Positions 7,773 to 15,243 of a stretch of 31,155 nt of DNA are shown in pieces (position 1 is the stretch's first letter; each line of letters begins with the position of its first letter). The notes below the pieces were generated by a model. It was given only the letters and a program-made list of their open reading frames with translations, had not been told where the DNA came from and did not search any database. Made by a program: the position numbers and the translations under genes. The DNA is from CAIOGI01 sp964561875 (GTDB lineage: Bacteria; Patescibacteriota; Minisyncoccia; Phycocordibacterales; PALSA-1337): assembly GCA_964561875.1 (NCBI GenBank), contig CAZLQL010000009.1, forward strand, positions 1 to 31,155, in the 5' to 3' direction.

Positions 7773-8771
7773 CTATATCTCCCTCGGTTTAAATTCTTCT
7801 GGAGCATGTTCTAGATACCACTCTACATGATGTTTATCCAATAGGCCTTCTTGTGCTCCAACATATTGAATTACTGACATTGGATTTACCGAAGCCCACA
7901 TAAGTGCTTCTAGTGGAGATTTTCCATATATTAGTGCACAAACAAAAGTTGAAGCAAAAGAGTCTCCACAACCAGTTCTTTCAAGTGGTGGCTTTGGATC
8001 TGGATATATAGGCATAAAATAGAAATGTTCACCATCAAGCATGTATGCACCTTTTGGTCCGTCAGTTATAAGAACTATTTTTGGTCCGTAAGCATGTATT
8101 TCTGAAAGTAGGGTTTTTATATCTTTTGATTCTGTATTTAATAAGCCTTGAGCCTCTTCAACATTAACTACAAATATATCGCTACGCTTATATAAGTTTA
8201 ATAATTTCTTAATTCCCAATCTCATCTGAAATGTTCCGGGTTGAAAACATAGTTTTGTATTAGGGTTTTCATTCAAGTATTTCATGACTTCATCATGATA
8301 ATTTGCACTATTTCCTCCAAGTGAAGTGAGATATATCCATTTTGGAGATTTTTTTATTACCGGTAACTTATAATCATAATCCACATGATTTACAAGTATA
8401 GTTCTATCAGCTTCATACCAAAGTACAAAGTGATAGTTTGTAGGTTTTCCTTTATGGATTTTTATATACTTACTACAGACTTTTTCATGTTCAAGGTTTT
8501 TTATTGAATCCTTGCCATTTTCATCATCTCCTAGCTGTGTCACTAATGCAGAATACACTCCAAGTCTTGCTGCAGATACAGAAGCATTTGCAGCATTACC
8601 AACTGCCTTTATAACTTTTACATAATCAAATGGAACTTTGTCACCAAAACGCATACAGATTTCACATTTGTCTGTGTTTACAACACAATGCACCGAAGCT
8701 TCTTTTAATCTAATAAAAGCATCTGTTGCAGTGTCACCAATAGCTAGAAAGTCTATCGCTTTTTCAAACAT
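7773..8771 (-). CDS. PfkB/ribokinase-family sugar kinase
   Basis: 332 residues. PfkB signatures: an N-terminal GD-x-x-x-D motif (12-17), a modified first signature VGNAANASVSAARLG (57-71), and the C-terminal anion hole and catalytic base RTGCGDSF (265-272, D270). The family phosphorylates sugars, sugar phosphates or nucleosides using ATP or ADP. Position next to a class II aldolase suggests a fructose-6-phosphate or tagatose-6-phosphate-type substrate, but that is inference. Unusual is a cysteine trio near the N-terminus, C29-x6-C36-x2-C39, in the region that forms the lid sheet in this family; it could bind metal or respond to redox. Start ATG 8771 lies 16 bp from the divergent aldolase start; its extended -10 ends 8 nt upstream. 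Confidence 0.88.
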   Translation of the reverse strand: MFEKAIDFLAIGDTATDAFIRLKEASVHCVVNTDKCEICMRFGDKVPFDYVKVIKAVGNAANASVSAARLGVYSALVTQLGDDENGKDSIKNLEHEKVCSKYIKIHKGKPTNYHFVLWYEADRTILVNHVDYDYKLPVIKKSPKWIYLTSLGGNSANYHDEVMKYLNENPNTKLCFQPGTFQMRLGIKKLLNLYKRSDIFVVNVEEAQGLLNTESKDIKTLLSEIHAYGPKIVLITDGPKGAYMLDGEHFYFMPIYPDPKPPLERTGCGDSFASTFVCALIYGKSPLEALMWASVNPMSVIQYVGAQEGLLDKHHVEWYLEHAPEEFKPREI

Positions 8772-8772
8772 A

Positions 8773-8781
8773 TGCTAAAAT
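8773..8781 (+). promoter_or_regulatory. Extended -10 of the aldolase gene
   Basis: TGCTAAAAT ends exactly 6 nt before the ATG at 8788, predicting a transcript starting on the A of the start codon. It overlaps by two bases the divergent -10 of the PfkB gene (8780-8788), so both promoters share a 16-bp gap. Confidence 0.55.
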
Positions 8782-8788
8782 TATAACA
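8780..8788 (-). promoter_or_regulatory. Extended -10 of the PfkB kinase gene
   Basis: On the minus strand TGTTATAAT (consensus extended -10) occupies 8788-8780 and ends 8 nt before the ATG at 8771. Its TG lies on the aldolase start codon, so the upstream parts of this promoter are inside the aldolase gene. Confidence 0.55.
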
Positions 8789-9639
8789 TGAAGACCTTAA
8801 AACAATACATAGACGAAGCGTGGAAAAACAAAAAGGCAGTAGGACATTTTAATATTTCAAACATGGAGGGATTCTGGGCTGTTGTAAATGCAAGTAAAGA
8901 ATTAAATGTTCCGGTCATAATCGGTGTTTCAGAAGGAGAAAGAGATTTTATTGGAGTAAATGAAGTCTCAGCAATAGTAAAATCATACAGAGAGCGTACA
9001 GGACAACCAGTTTTTCTAAATGCCGATCATACATATTCATTTGAAAGAATAAAAGAGGCAGTAGATGCGGGGTTTGATGCTGTGATATTTGATGGTACCG
9101 AACTACCTTTCGAAGAAAATGTACAAACCACAAAGAAATCGATCGAATATGCAAAAAATAATAATAAAGACATTATTTTTGAAGCTGAAATAGGTTTTAT
9201 CGGAAAGTCCTCAAAAGTGCTAGATAGTGTTCCCGATGGTGCTGGCACACTAACTACTGTTTCGGAAGCTTTAGATTTTGTAAAAAGTACAGGTGTAGAC
9301 ATGCTAGCGCCAGCAGTTGGTAATATTCATGGAATAGTAAAATCAGGTGAACCAGCTCTAAATATAGAGAGAATAAAGGAGATTGGTGAAGCAGTAAAAA
9401 TCCCTCTTGTTTTACACGGAGCATCAGGAAATACAAAAGAGGATATTCAAAATGCTATTTTAAATGGTGTTGCTGTAGTACATGTTAATACAGAATTGAG
9501 AGTGGCATATAAAAACGGTTTAGTACAATCCCTAAAAGAAAATCCAAATGAAGTTTCTCCATATAAATATCTAAAACTCGGAAGAGATGAAATGCAAAAG
9601 GTTGTATTGGAAAAGTTGAAGATATTTAATATGAATTAA
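8788..9639 (+). CDS. Class II fructose-bisphosphate (or tagatose-bisphosphate) aldolase
   Basis: 283 residues, the usual size of the short GatY/KbaY/FbaA-like class II aldolases, which need zinc. Visible elements: NADH at 78-81 holding the catalytic Asp (D80) and zinc ligand H81, an acidic cluster EAEIGFIG (132-139), zinc ligands H181 in GNIHG and H210 in LHGASG, and the phosphate-binding loop around NTELR. The reaction is reversible cleavage of a ketohexose 1,6-bisphosphate into dihydroxyacetone phosphate and glyceraldehyde 3-phosphate. Fructose versus tagatose cannot be separated by eye; with gpmI and eno in the window a glycolytic role is most likely. Divergent from the PfkB kinase and followed after 9 nt by a dehydrogenase, probably one operon. 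Confidence 0.9.
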   Translation: MKTLKQYIDEAWKNKKAVGHFNISNMEGFWAVVNASKELNVPVIIGVSEGERDFIGVNEVSAIVKSYRERTGQPVFLNADHTYSFERIKEAVDAGFDAVIFDGTELPFEENVQTTKKSIEYAKNNNKDIIFEAEIGFIGKSSKVLDSVPDGAGTLTTVSEALDFVKSTGVDMLAPAVGNIHGIVKSGEPALNIERIKEIGEAVKIPLVLHGASGNTKEDIQNAILNGVAVVHVNTELRVAYKNGLVQSLKENPNEVSPYKYLKLGRDEMQKVVLEKLKIFNMN

Positions 9640-9648
9640 TTTAATAAA

Positions 9649-10617
9649 ATGAAAAAAGTATTTATAACAAGAAAGATTCCAGATGTCGGTATAAAAATGC
9701 TCTTAGATAAAGGATATGAAGTTGATATAAGTCCAAAAGATAGACCACTTACAAAAAAGGAGCTTATAAAATACCTTTCAAAAAAAGATTATGATGCTGT
9801 TCTAACACTTTTAACTGACACTATAGACGCAGAAGTTATGGACAAAGCTCCAACAGTAAAGATCTATGCAAATTTTGCTATAGGTTTCAATAATATAAAT
9901 GTCGAAGAAGCAAAAAAAAGAAATATCTTTGTTACGAACACTCCAGGAGGTGGTGCGGATCGTGTCGCAGAACATACTTGGGGTTTGATACTTGCTCTTA
10001 CATGTAGAATTGTTGAAGGTGATAGTTATATGAAAAAAGGAAAATATAAAGGTTGGGATCCAATGCTTCTACATGGTACAAAGCTTGCTGGTAAAACACT
10101 GGGAATTCTCGGTTCAGGAAAAATCGGTGCAGATGTTGCTCATAGAGGAAAATATGGTTTCGGTATGAATATCGCTTATTATGATGTAAAGAGAAATGAA
10201 GGTATAGAAAAGGAATTTGGTGCAAAGTTTTATGAAACTGTAGACGAAGTTTTGAAAGTTTCAGATGTTGTCTCTGTACATGTTCCACTTCTTGATTCTA
10301 CACATCATCTTATAAATGAAGATAGGCTAAAAATGATGAAAAAGGATTCTTACCTTATAAATACATCTAGGGGTCCGGTTGTGGATGAGAATGCTCTAGT
10401 TCAGGCTTTGGAAAAAGGTGTAATTAGAGGTGCTGGACTTGATGTGTTTGAATTTGAACCAAAACTCGCTAAAGGTCTAGCAAAACTTTCAAATGTAGTA
10501 CTTACACCTCATATAGCTTCAGGAACAGAAGAAGCAAGACTTGATATGGCTCGCATGTCAGCTTCAAATGTTATCAACAGTCTGGAAGGTAAAAAACCAG
10601 ATAATGTAGTATACTAA
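9649..10617 (+). CDS. D-isomer-specific 2-hydroxyacid dehydrogenase (glyoxylate/hydroxypyruvate reductase-like)
   Basis: 322 residues. It has the catalytic domain plus a Rossmann NAD(P) domain with LGILGSGKIG (151-160). The catalytic triad is in place: R241 in NTSRGPVVDE, E270 in DVFEFEP, H288 in LTPHIASGT. The family reduces 2-keto acids (glyoxylate, hydroxypyruvate, pyruvate, phosphohydroxypyruvate) with NADH or NADPH. Length and motifs resemble GyaR-type reductases more than the longer SerA enzymes. In an organism with little respiration it could regenerate NAD, a role I only infer. It follows the aldolase by 9 nt with no Shine-Dalgarno and precedes a tiny membrane protein by 4 nt. Confidence 0.92.
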   Translation: MKKVFITRKIPDVGIKMLLDKGYEVDISPKDRPLTKKELIKYLSKKDYDAVLTLLTDTIDAEVMDKAPTVKIYANFAIGFNNINVEEAKKRNIFVTNTPGGGADRVAEHTWGLILALTCRIVEGDSYMKKGKYKGWDPMLLHGTKLAGKTLGILGSGKIGADVAHRGKYGFGMNIAYYDVKRNEGIEKEFGAKFYETVDEVLKVSDVVSVHVPLLDSTHHLINEDRLKMMKKDSYLINTSRGPVVDENALVQALEKGVIRGAGLDVFEFEPKLAKGLAKLSNVVLTPHIASGTEEARLDMARMSASNVINSLEGKKPDNVVY

Positions 10618-10621
10618 TACT

Positions 10622-10837
10622 ATGTCAGTAGAATTTGATGAAGATAAGTTTCAATACGGTCCCGCAGGAGTAAGGCCTGGAGCTCAAAGTTTTCAATCTG
10701 AAGTTCAATCAGGTATGGCACTTTGGCTTATAAAGAAGGGTATAGTCAAATCAGGCAATGTAGCTCAAGCTGTACTTGTGGGGGTTGTTATTGTAAATAT
10801 ACTAATAGTATTTTTAGTATTTAAATATTTATTATGA
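10622..10837 (+). CDS. Small single-pass membrane protein, 71 residues
   Basis: I do not recognise a family. The first 45 residues are polar (acidic start, then YGPAGVRPGAQSF); residues about 47-69 form one hydrophobic helix (VAQAVLVGVVIVNILIVFLVF). It starts 4 nt after the dehydrogenase stop and its TGA overlaps the ATG of the next small gene (ATGA at 10834-10837), so the two are translationally coupled. Being just upstream of a pilin-like gene, it could be an accessory of pilus assembly; this rests on position only. It is one of only two genes here ending in TGA. Confidence 0.65.
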   Translation: MSVEFDEDKFQYGPAGVRPGAQSFQSEVQSGMALWLIKKGIVKSGNVAQAVLVGVVIVNILIVFLVFKYLL

Positions 10838-10938
10838 AAAATACACAAAAGCTACCAACGTCAGCTTATGTTATATTGTGTTTTGTTTTGATTTCAAACA
10901 TAATAGTTACAGTTTTAGTTTTAAATCACATAATTTAA
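10834..10938 (+). CDS. Very small membrane protein, 34 residues
   Basis: Starts on the ATG of an ATGA overlap with the 71-residue gene and ends with TAA 4 nt before the pilin-like gene. The product has a short basic start (MKNTQK) and one hydrophobic helix, about 11-33, containing FVLISNIIVTVLVL. That helix resembles the upstream protein's helix (small hydrophobics around one Asn: VIVNILIVFLV versus LISNIIVTVLV), suggesting paralogy or matched partners in the membrane. Stop-start coupling argues that it is translated. Confidence 0.5.
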   Translation: MKNTQKLPTSAYVILCFVLISNIIVTVLVLNHII

Positions 10939-10942
10939 TAAT

Positions 10943-11740
10943 ATGAAAAACAAAAGAGGATTTACATTGATAGAACTTCTAGTGGTTATATCAATCATAG
11001 GTATGATGTCGTCTGTTGTTCTTGCAACATTAAATAATGCAAGAGATAAAGCAAGGACAGCAGCTGGTCAAAAGTTCGATAATTCTACGTATCATGCTTT
11101 CGGTGCTGATGCACTAGGAGATTGGGCACTTGATGATGGTGCCGGTCTTACTGCTATGGATAGATCTGTTTACAATAGACCACTTACTTTGACCAACGGT
11201 CCAACTTGGGACAGTACTGGTGCAAAAGGAAAGGCGATATTGTTTGATGGTGTTGATGACTACGCTACTGCAGGCGCGGCATTGTCCGGCTCTGGTACTA
11301 GTATTACTGCAAGTGCTTGGATAAAGGTTGATCCAACTGTACCAAATCAAAATGGATTTATTATGGGTCAAACACCAAATGCTTCTTGGCAGATACTCGT
11401 TACAGGAGGTCAGCTACAATGGAGAACAACAAATGTTAATAACTTAAACTGTACACTACCAAAACCTGGTGTGTGGCATCATGTACTAGCTACTCAGACA
11501 GGTGCTTCAGGATCAGTTAAAGCGTCTTTGTATATTGATGGTGCTTTGTGTGGTACAAGTACTATTATTCCACCGATAGCTTGGGCTGGTAACTTTGAAA
11601 TAGGAAGATATAATAGCGGATTCTACTTTAAGGGAAGTATAGATGAGGTGAGAGTATACAATAACTATCTTTTGGCTTCTGATGTTCAAAAGATATATGC
11701 AGAAGGTCTAAAAGATCATACTTTAGCTGACGCAAATTAA
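10943..11740 (+). CDS. Type IV pilin-like protein fused to a LamG module
   Basis: 265 residues. The N-terminus is a class III prepilin signal, KNKRG|FTLIELLVVIS: cleavage after G6, methylated F7, and Glu at mature position 5 (E11), followed by the hydrophobic assembly helix to about residue 30. Instead of a usual pilin head it carries a LamG/concanavalin-like module (about 57-250) with the same signatures as the 3112 protein: DWALDDG, KGKAILFDGVDDYA, WHHVLAT, and the closing KGSIDEVRVYNNYL. It should be processed by a prepilin peptidase and inserted in a type IV pilus or pseudopilus, displaying a carbohydrate- or protein-binding domain. No pilus assembly ATPase or prepilin peptidase gene is in the window. 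Confidence 0.88.
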   Translation: MKNKRGFTLIELLVVISIIGMMSSVVLATLNNARDKARTAAGQKFDNSTYHAFGADALGDWALDDGAGLTAMDRSVYNRPLTLTNGPTWDSTGAKGKAILFDGVDDYATAGAALSGSGTSITASAWIKVDPTVPNQNGFIMGQTPNASWQILVTGGQLQWRTTNVNNLNCTLPKPGVWHHVLATQTGASGSVKASLYIDGALCGTSTIIPPIAWAGNFEIGRYNSGFYFKGSIDEVRVYNNYLLASDVQKIYAEGLKDHTLADAN

Positions 11741-11764
11741 ATTCAACTATATAGGTATATATAT

Positions 11765-11792
11765 TTGCCTTTTTATTTAAAAAGTGTATTAT
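11765..11792 (+). promoter_or_regulatory. Possible promoter of the L25 gene
   Basis: TTGCCT (11765-11770), a 16-bp gap, TATTAT (11787-11792), with TG just upstream of the hexamer. The transcript would start near 11799, leaving a leader of about 8 nt before the ATG at 11807. Confidence 0.35.
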
Positions 11793-11806
11793 ACCTTTAC
11801 ACGATT

Positions 11807-12469
11807 ATGATTTCACTAAATACAGAAAAAAGAGATTTGAAGATATCTCCAGAAGAGATAAGAAATGCTGGTAAGATTCCTGCTATATTTTATGGCCCAA
11901 AGGAAAAATCTACACCTATATCAGTATCAAATGTAGAATTTATAAAGGTATGGAGAAAAGCCGGTGAGTCTTCAGTAATCATCCTAAAAGAAGGTTCAAA
12001 TGAACATGAGGCTCTAATACACGATATAGATGTTCATCCAGTTACTGGAGTTCCAAGACATATAGACTTTTATGTAATAGAAAAGGGTAAGAAGGTTAAA
12101 GTTCATATACCGCTTAATTTCACAGGAGTATCTGGTGCCGTAAAAGATAAGGGGGGAATCTTGGTTAAGGTTTTGAGAGAATTAGAAATTGAGGCAAAAC
12201 CAAAGGATCTTCCTCATGAGCTTATAGTAGACATTTCATCTCTTACAGATCTTACAAGCGTTATTACAGCAAAAGATATAAAACTTCCAAAAGATGTAGA
12301 CCTGATGATAAGTCCAGATGAAATAGTGGCATCTATTGCTACAGCAAAAGAAGAAGTTGAAGAAGTAAAGCAGATAGATATGGCTTCGATAGAAGTAGAG
12401 AAGAAAGGTAAAGAAGCAAAAGAAGGAGAGGGTGAAGCTGATACAGAAGCAAAGCCAGAAAAGAAATAG
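11807..12469 (+). CDS. rplY: Large-subunit ribosomal protein bL25, CTC/TL5-type
   Basis: 220 residues. It binds 5S rRNA at the central protuberance. The N-terminal 5S-binding barrel (about 1-95) and the C-terminal beta domain of the long CTC form (about 96-185, with VKVHIPLNFTGVSGAVKDKGGIL and the LPKDVDL segment) are present, followed by a charged tail of about 35 residues rich in Glu and Lys. The frame could begin at a TTG at 11765, but the family begins at about MISLNTEKRDL, and a possible -10 sits inside that extension, so I use the ATG at 11807. An intrinsic terminator follows. Confidence 0.92.
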   Translation: MISLNTEKRDLKISPEEIRNAGKIPAIFYGPKEKSTPISVSNVEFIKVWRKAGESSVIILKEGSNEHEALIHDIDVHPVTGVPRHIDFYVIEKGKKVKVHIPLNFTGVSGAVKDKGGILVKVLRELEIEAKPKDLPHELIVDISSLTDLTSVITAKDIKLPKDVDLMISPDEIVASIATAKEEVEEVKQIDMASIEVEKKGKEAKEGEGEADTEAKPEKK

Positions 12470-12498
12470 TAAAACTATAAAATATAATAAAAGAAAAG

Positions 12499-12519
12499 AG
12501 GCTTTCATAAGCCTTTTTT
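12499..12519 (+). terminator. Intrinsic terminator after L25
   Basis: AGGCTT-TCAT-AAGCCT hairpin (12499-12514) followed by T6 (12514-12519). The next gene's -10 begins only a few bases later, so its RNA polymerase site overlaps this terminator. Confidence 0.85.
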
Positions 12520-12521
12520 CA

Positions 12522-12530
12522 TGTTAAAAT
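12522..12530 (+). promoter_or_regulatory. Extended -10 of the transglycosylase-like gene
   Basis: TGTTAAAAT ends 6 nt before the ATG at 12537, predicting a leaderless transcript. A weak -35 (CTTTCA, 12502-12507, 17-bp gap) overlaps the upstream terminator hairpin. Confidence 0.55.
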
Positions 12531-12536
12531 ATACAG

Positions 12537-13895
12537 ATGTCTAATAAGAAAATCTATCATAGATTGTGTGTCTTATTTTTTGTTATATTTTCTATTTTAC
12601 CAAATCAAACATTTGGTCAGACTGTCGTGCAAAATGAGACTCAAGATCAAAGGGAGGCAAGACTTAGATCTGAATTGGCTCAAGTAGAAGCCGAACAAAG
12701 AGAGACAGAAAAGGTTTTACAAAATGCTCAAGCCCAATCATCTTCTTTAAAAAGAGATATATTGATTTTGGATACAAAAATAAAAGCGGCAGAGCTCAAT
12801 ATAAAAGCAAAAAATCTAATGATAGAAAGTCTAGGTAAAGACATAACAAAAAAAGAGAAAACTATAGATAGTCTGGTTACTAGGATAAATAGAGGACATG
12901 AATCACTCGCTCAGATAATGAGAAAAACAAATGAGATCGATGATATGACTCTACCTGAAATATTTTTAACTAAGAAAAGTTTAAATGATATATTTTCTGA
13001 TATTGATTCATTTGAATCAGTACAATCTTCATTAAAAGATACATTTGAACAAATAAGAGGTGTCAAATCTCAAACAGAAAATGAGCGAAATACTTTAGAT
13101 AAAAGAAGATCTCAAGAAATAGATGCAAAGTATGAAATAGAGCAAGAAAGAAAAAATATACAATCAAATCAAGGAGAAAAGCAGAAGCTTTTAAATATAA
13201 GTAAAAACAATGAAATGACTTACGGTCAGATTTTGGCTGATAAACAAAAGCAAATAGCACAGATACGTGCAGCATTATTTTCTCTTAGAGATAGTGAAGC
13301 TATACCTTTCGGTGATGCATTAAAATACGCACAAGAAGCACAAAGATCAACTGGTATAAGACCAGCATTCCTTTTGGCGATTTTAACTCAAGAATCTGCT
13401 TTGGGTAAAAATGTGGGGGCATGCCGTTTAACAGATATAAACACAGGAGCGGGTGTAAGTGTAAAATCTGGTACTACATTTACAAATGTAATGAAACCAA
13501 GTAGGGATGTAGGTCCTTTTATAGAAATTACAAAGTCTTTAGGTTTAGATTATTCAAAAACTCTTGTGTCATGTCCTATAGCGGGTGCTGGAGGTTGGGG
13601 TGGAGCTATGGGTCCTGCACAGTTTATCGCTTCAACATGGATGTTGTTTAAGGATAGGATAGCAAAGGCAGTAGGTGTTTCAACACCAAACCCTTGGGAT
13701 CCTGAACATGCTTTCGTGGCCTCATCGTTTTATCTTACAGATTTAGGAGGAATAAATGGAAGTTATTCTGGAGAGATACGTGCAGCATGTAAATACTATG
13801 GAAGTGGCGGTTCCTCTTGTACTTATGGAAAACAAGTTATGGCCAAAGCTGATACAATACAGAGAACTATGATAAACCCTTTGCAAGGATTATAG
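12537..13895 (+). CDS. Secreted coiled-coil protein with lytic transglycosylase-like domain
   Basis: 452 residues. A signal peptide covers 1-28 (basic start, hydrophobic 10-21, likely cut near TFG-Q). Residues about 35-250 are a long charged coiled coil in the manner of EnvC/PcsB hydrolase regulators. Residues about 258-450 form a lysozyme-fold transglycosylase-like domain: E286 in LTQESALG is the likely catalytic acid and GAMGPAQFIASTW (356-368) is the MltB/SLT-type motif, followed by NPWDPEHAF and a YY-G-G end. It probably cuts peptidoglycan during growth or division, with the coil controlling or spacing it. Cysteines in the catalytic domain (296, 346, 418, 428) could form disulfides outside the cell. 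Confidence 0.85.
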   Translation: MSNKKIYHRLCVLFFVIFSILPNQTFGQTVVQNETQDQREARLRSELAQVEAEQRETEKVLQNAQAQSSSLKRDILILDTKIKAAELNIKAKNLMIESLGKDITKKEKTIDSLVTRINRGHESLAQIMRKTNEIDDMTLPEIFLTKKSLNDIFSDIDSFESVQSSLKDTFEQIRGVKSQTENERNTLDKRRSQEIDAKYEIEQERKNIQSNQGEKQKLLNISKNNEMTYGQILADKQKQIAQIRAALFSLRDSEAIPFGDALKYAQEAQRSTGIRPAFLLAILTQESALGKNVGACRLTDINTGAGVSVKSGTTFTNVMKPSRDVGPFIEITKSLGLDYSKTLVSCPIAGAGGWGGAMGPAQFIASTWMLFKDRIAKAVGVSTPNPWDPEHAFVASSFYLTDLGGINGSYSGEIRAACKYYGSGGSSCTYGKQVMAKADTIQRTMINPLQGL

Positions 13896-13902
13896 AGAAT
13901 TG

Positions 13903-13950
13903 TAGAGGGCTATGATACCTAGAGTACTATCGAGAACAATAGAGGGCTAT
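13903..13950 (+). repeat. Short direct repeat between the transglycosylase-like gene and L31
   Basis: TAGAGGGCTAT occurs exactly at 13903-13913 and 13940-13950, each preceded by an imperfect GAGAA-type copy (13894, 13932). The repeat unit is about 37 nt. It lies upstream of the L31 promoter. It forms no hairpin terminator and I cannot assign a role. Confidence 0.5.
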
Positions 13951-13964
13951 AAACCACACTTTCC

Positions 13965-13993
13965 TTGCCAAATTAAACTATTTTTGTTATAGT
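13965..13993 (+). promoter_or_regulatory. Promoter of rpmE-prfA
   Basis: TTGCCA (13965-13970), 17-bp gap, TATAGT (13988-13993) with the extended TG at 13985-13986. It ends 7 nt before the L31 ATG at 14001, so the mRNA is predicted to start at or just before the start codon. It is among the best promoters in the window because all three elements are present. Confidence 0.65.
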
Positions 13994-14000
13994 CGACGGT

Positions 14001-14264
14001 ATGAAAAAAGACATACATCCAAAGGAATATCGCCAAGTAATTTTCGTTGACAATTCAAACGGATCAAAATTTCTAATTCCTTCAACTATCAAAACAAAAG
14101 AAACAGAAAAGTGGACTGATGGAAAAGAATACCCAGTTCATCATGTTGAAATCTCAAGTGCTTCACACCCATTTTACACAAATCAAGAAAAGACACTTGA
14201 TAGCGCTGGTCGTGTAGAAAAGTTCAAGGCTCGTCAGGCAAAGGCTACAAAGAAAAAAGCCTAA
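14001..14264 (+). CDS. rpmE2: Large-subunit ribosomal protein bL31, type B
   Basis: 87 residues. The start MKKDIHPKEYRQV matches the L31 opening, and S-x-SHPFYTNQ near residues 53-61 matches the L31 core. It lacks the four-Cys zinc ribbon of type A, so it is the zinc-independent C-minus form, which also carries the longer basic tail seen here. L31 bridges the subunits at the central protuberance. It starts a cluster with prfA (4 nt downstream) and then rpsB-tsf. Confidence 0.93.
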   Translation: MKKDIHPKEYRQVIFVDNSNGSKFLIPSTIKTKETEKWTDGKEYPVHHVEISSASHPFYTNQEKTLDSAGRVEKFKARQAKATKKKA

Positions 14265-14268
14265 CCTA

Positions 14269-15219
14269 ATGAACATAGAAGAATTAAAGAAAAATCACAA
14301 AACTTCTTATCTCGCTGAAATATATGAAAAGCTTTTAAAGGATGAAGCGGAGGTTTTGTCTATGACAAATGATCCAGGTATGAAAGAAATGGCTGAAGCG
14401 GATCTTAGAAATATAGAAATTCAAAAGAAAAATACCGAAGAACAGATACAAGCAATATTGGATTCAGAAAAGGAAGAGATTGAAACCCCAACAGAAATGA
14501 TCCTAGAGGTACGTGCTGGTGCAGGTGGCGAAGAAGCTGCACTTTTTGCTGAAGAACTTTTAAATATGTATAAAAAGTATGCAGAGATTCAAGGCTGGTC
14601 TCCAAAGATAATAGAAAAATCTGAAAGCCCTCTTGGTGGATACAAAGAAGTATCTCTTGAGGTTCGTGGTAAGGGCGCATATGATGCTCTAAAATATGAA
14701 ACAGGTGTACATCGTATACAACGTATACCAGAAACAGAAAAGATGGGGCGTGTACACACATCAACCGCTGCTGTAGCTATCTTACCTATTAGAAGAAAAG
14801 CAAAAATAGAGATAAATCCAACAGATATAGAGATGGAATTTTCAAGAGCTGGAGGTAAGGGTGGACAAAATGTAAATAAGGTTGAGACTGCAGTTAGACT
14901 TGTACACAAACCTACTGGTATAGATGTAAGAGCTACAAACGAAAGAAGTCAGGCTGCCAATAGAGAACGTGCTATGCAGGTTCTAGTTGCGAAACTGGAA
15001 GCCTTGAAGGAAGAAGAAGAAGCAAAGAAGTTTAGTACCAATAAGAAAAATCAAATAGGTACAGGTGATAGGTCCGAAAAGATAAGAACATATAACATTC
15101 TTCAAGATAGAATAACTGATCATAGAATAAAGGAATCATGGCACAATATATCCCATATATTTGAAGGAAATCTCGATCCAATAGTCGATGCCTTGAGAGA
15201 CGTTGCAAAAAAAGCTTGA
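14269..15219 (+). CDS. prfA: Peptide chain release factor 1
   Basis: 316 residues. It ends translation at UAA and UAG. Stop-codon recognition uses the P-x-T tripeptide, here PET in RIPETEKMGRVHTS; RF2 would have SPF. Peptide release uses GGQ in SRAGGKGGQNVNKVE. It is shorter than typical RF1 (about 360): the N-terminal domain 1 has lost roughly the first 45 residues and opens close to the DPGMKEMAEADL helix. A shortened domain 1 may change interaction with the ribosomal stalk region, but the decoding and catalytic domains look complete. The gene itself ends in TGA, which RF1 does not read, so RF2 is implied elsewhere. Starts 4 nt after L31. Confidence 0.96.
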   Translation: MNIEELKKNHKTSYLAEIYEKLLKDEAEVLSMTNDPGMKEMAEADLRNIEIQKKNTEEQIQAILDSEKEEIETPTEMILEVRAGAGGEEAALFAEELLNMYKKYAEIQGWSPKIIEKSESPLGGYKEVSLEVRGKGAYDALKYETGVHRIQRIPETEKMGRVHTSTAAVAILPIRRKAKIEINPTDIEMEFSRAGGKGGQNVNKVETAVRLVHKPTGIDVRATNERSQAANRERAMQVLVAKLEALKEEEEAKKFSTNKKNQIGTGDRSEKIRTYNILQDRITDHRIKESWHNISHIFEGNLDPIVDALRDVAKKA

Positions 15220-15231
15220 TTTTGATATAGT
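15203..15231 (+). promoter_or_regulatory. Promoter of rpsB-tsf inside the end of prfA
   Basis: TTGCAA (15203-15208), 17-bp gap, TATAGT (15226-15231) with extended TG at 15223-15224. The -35 lies in the last codons of prfA. The transcript would start near 15238, about 6 nt before the ATG at 15244. This supports that start over the upstream TTG at 15232. Confidence 0.55.
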
Positions 15232-15243
15232 TTGCTTCACTTT

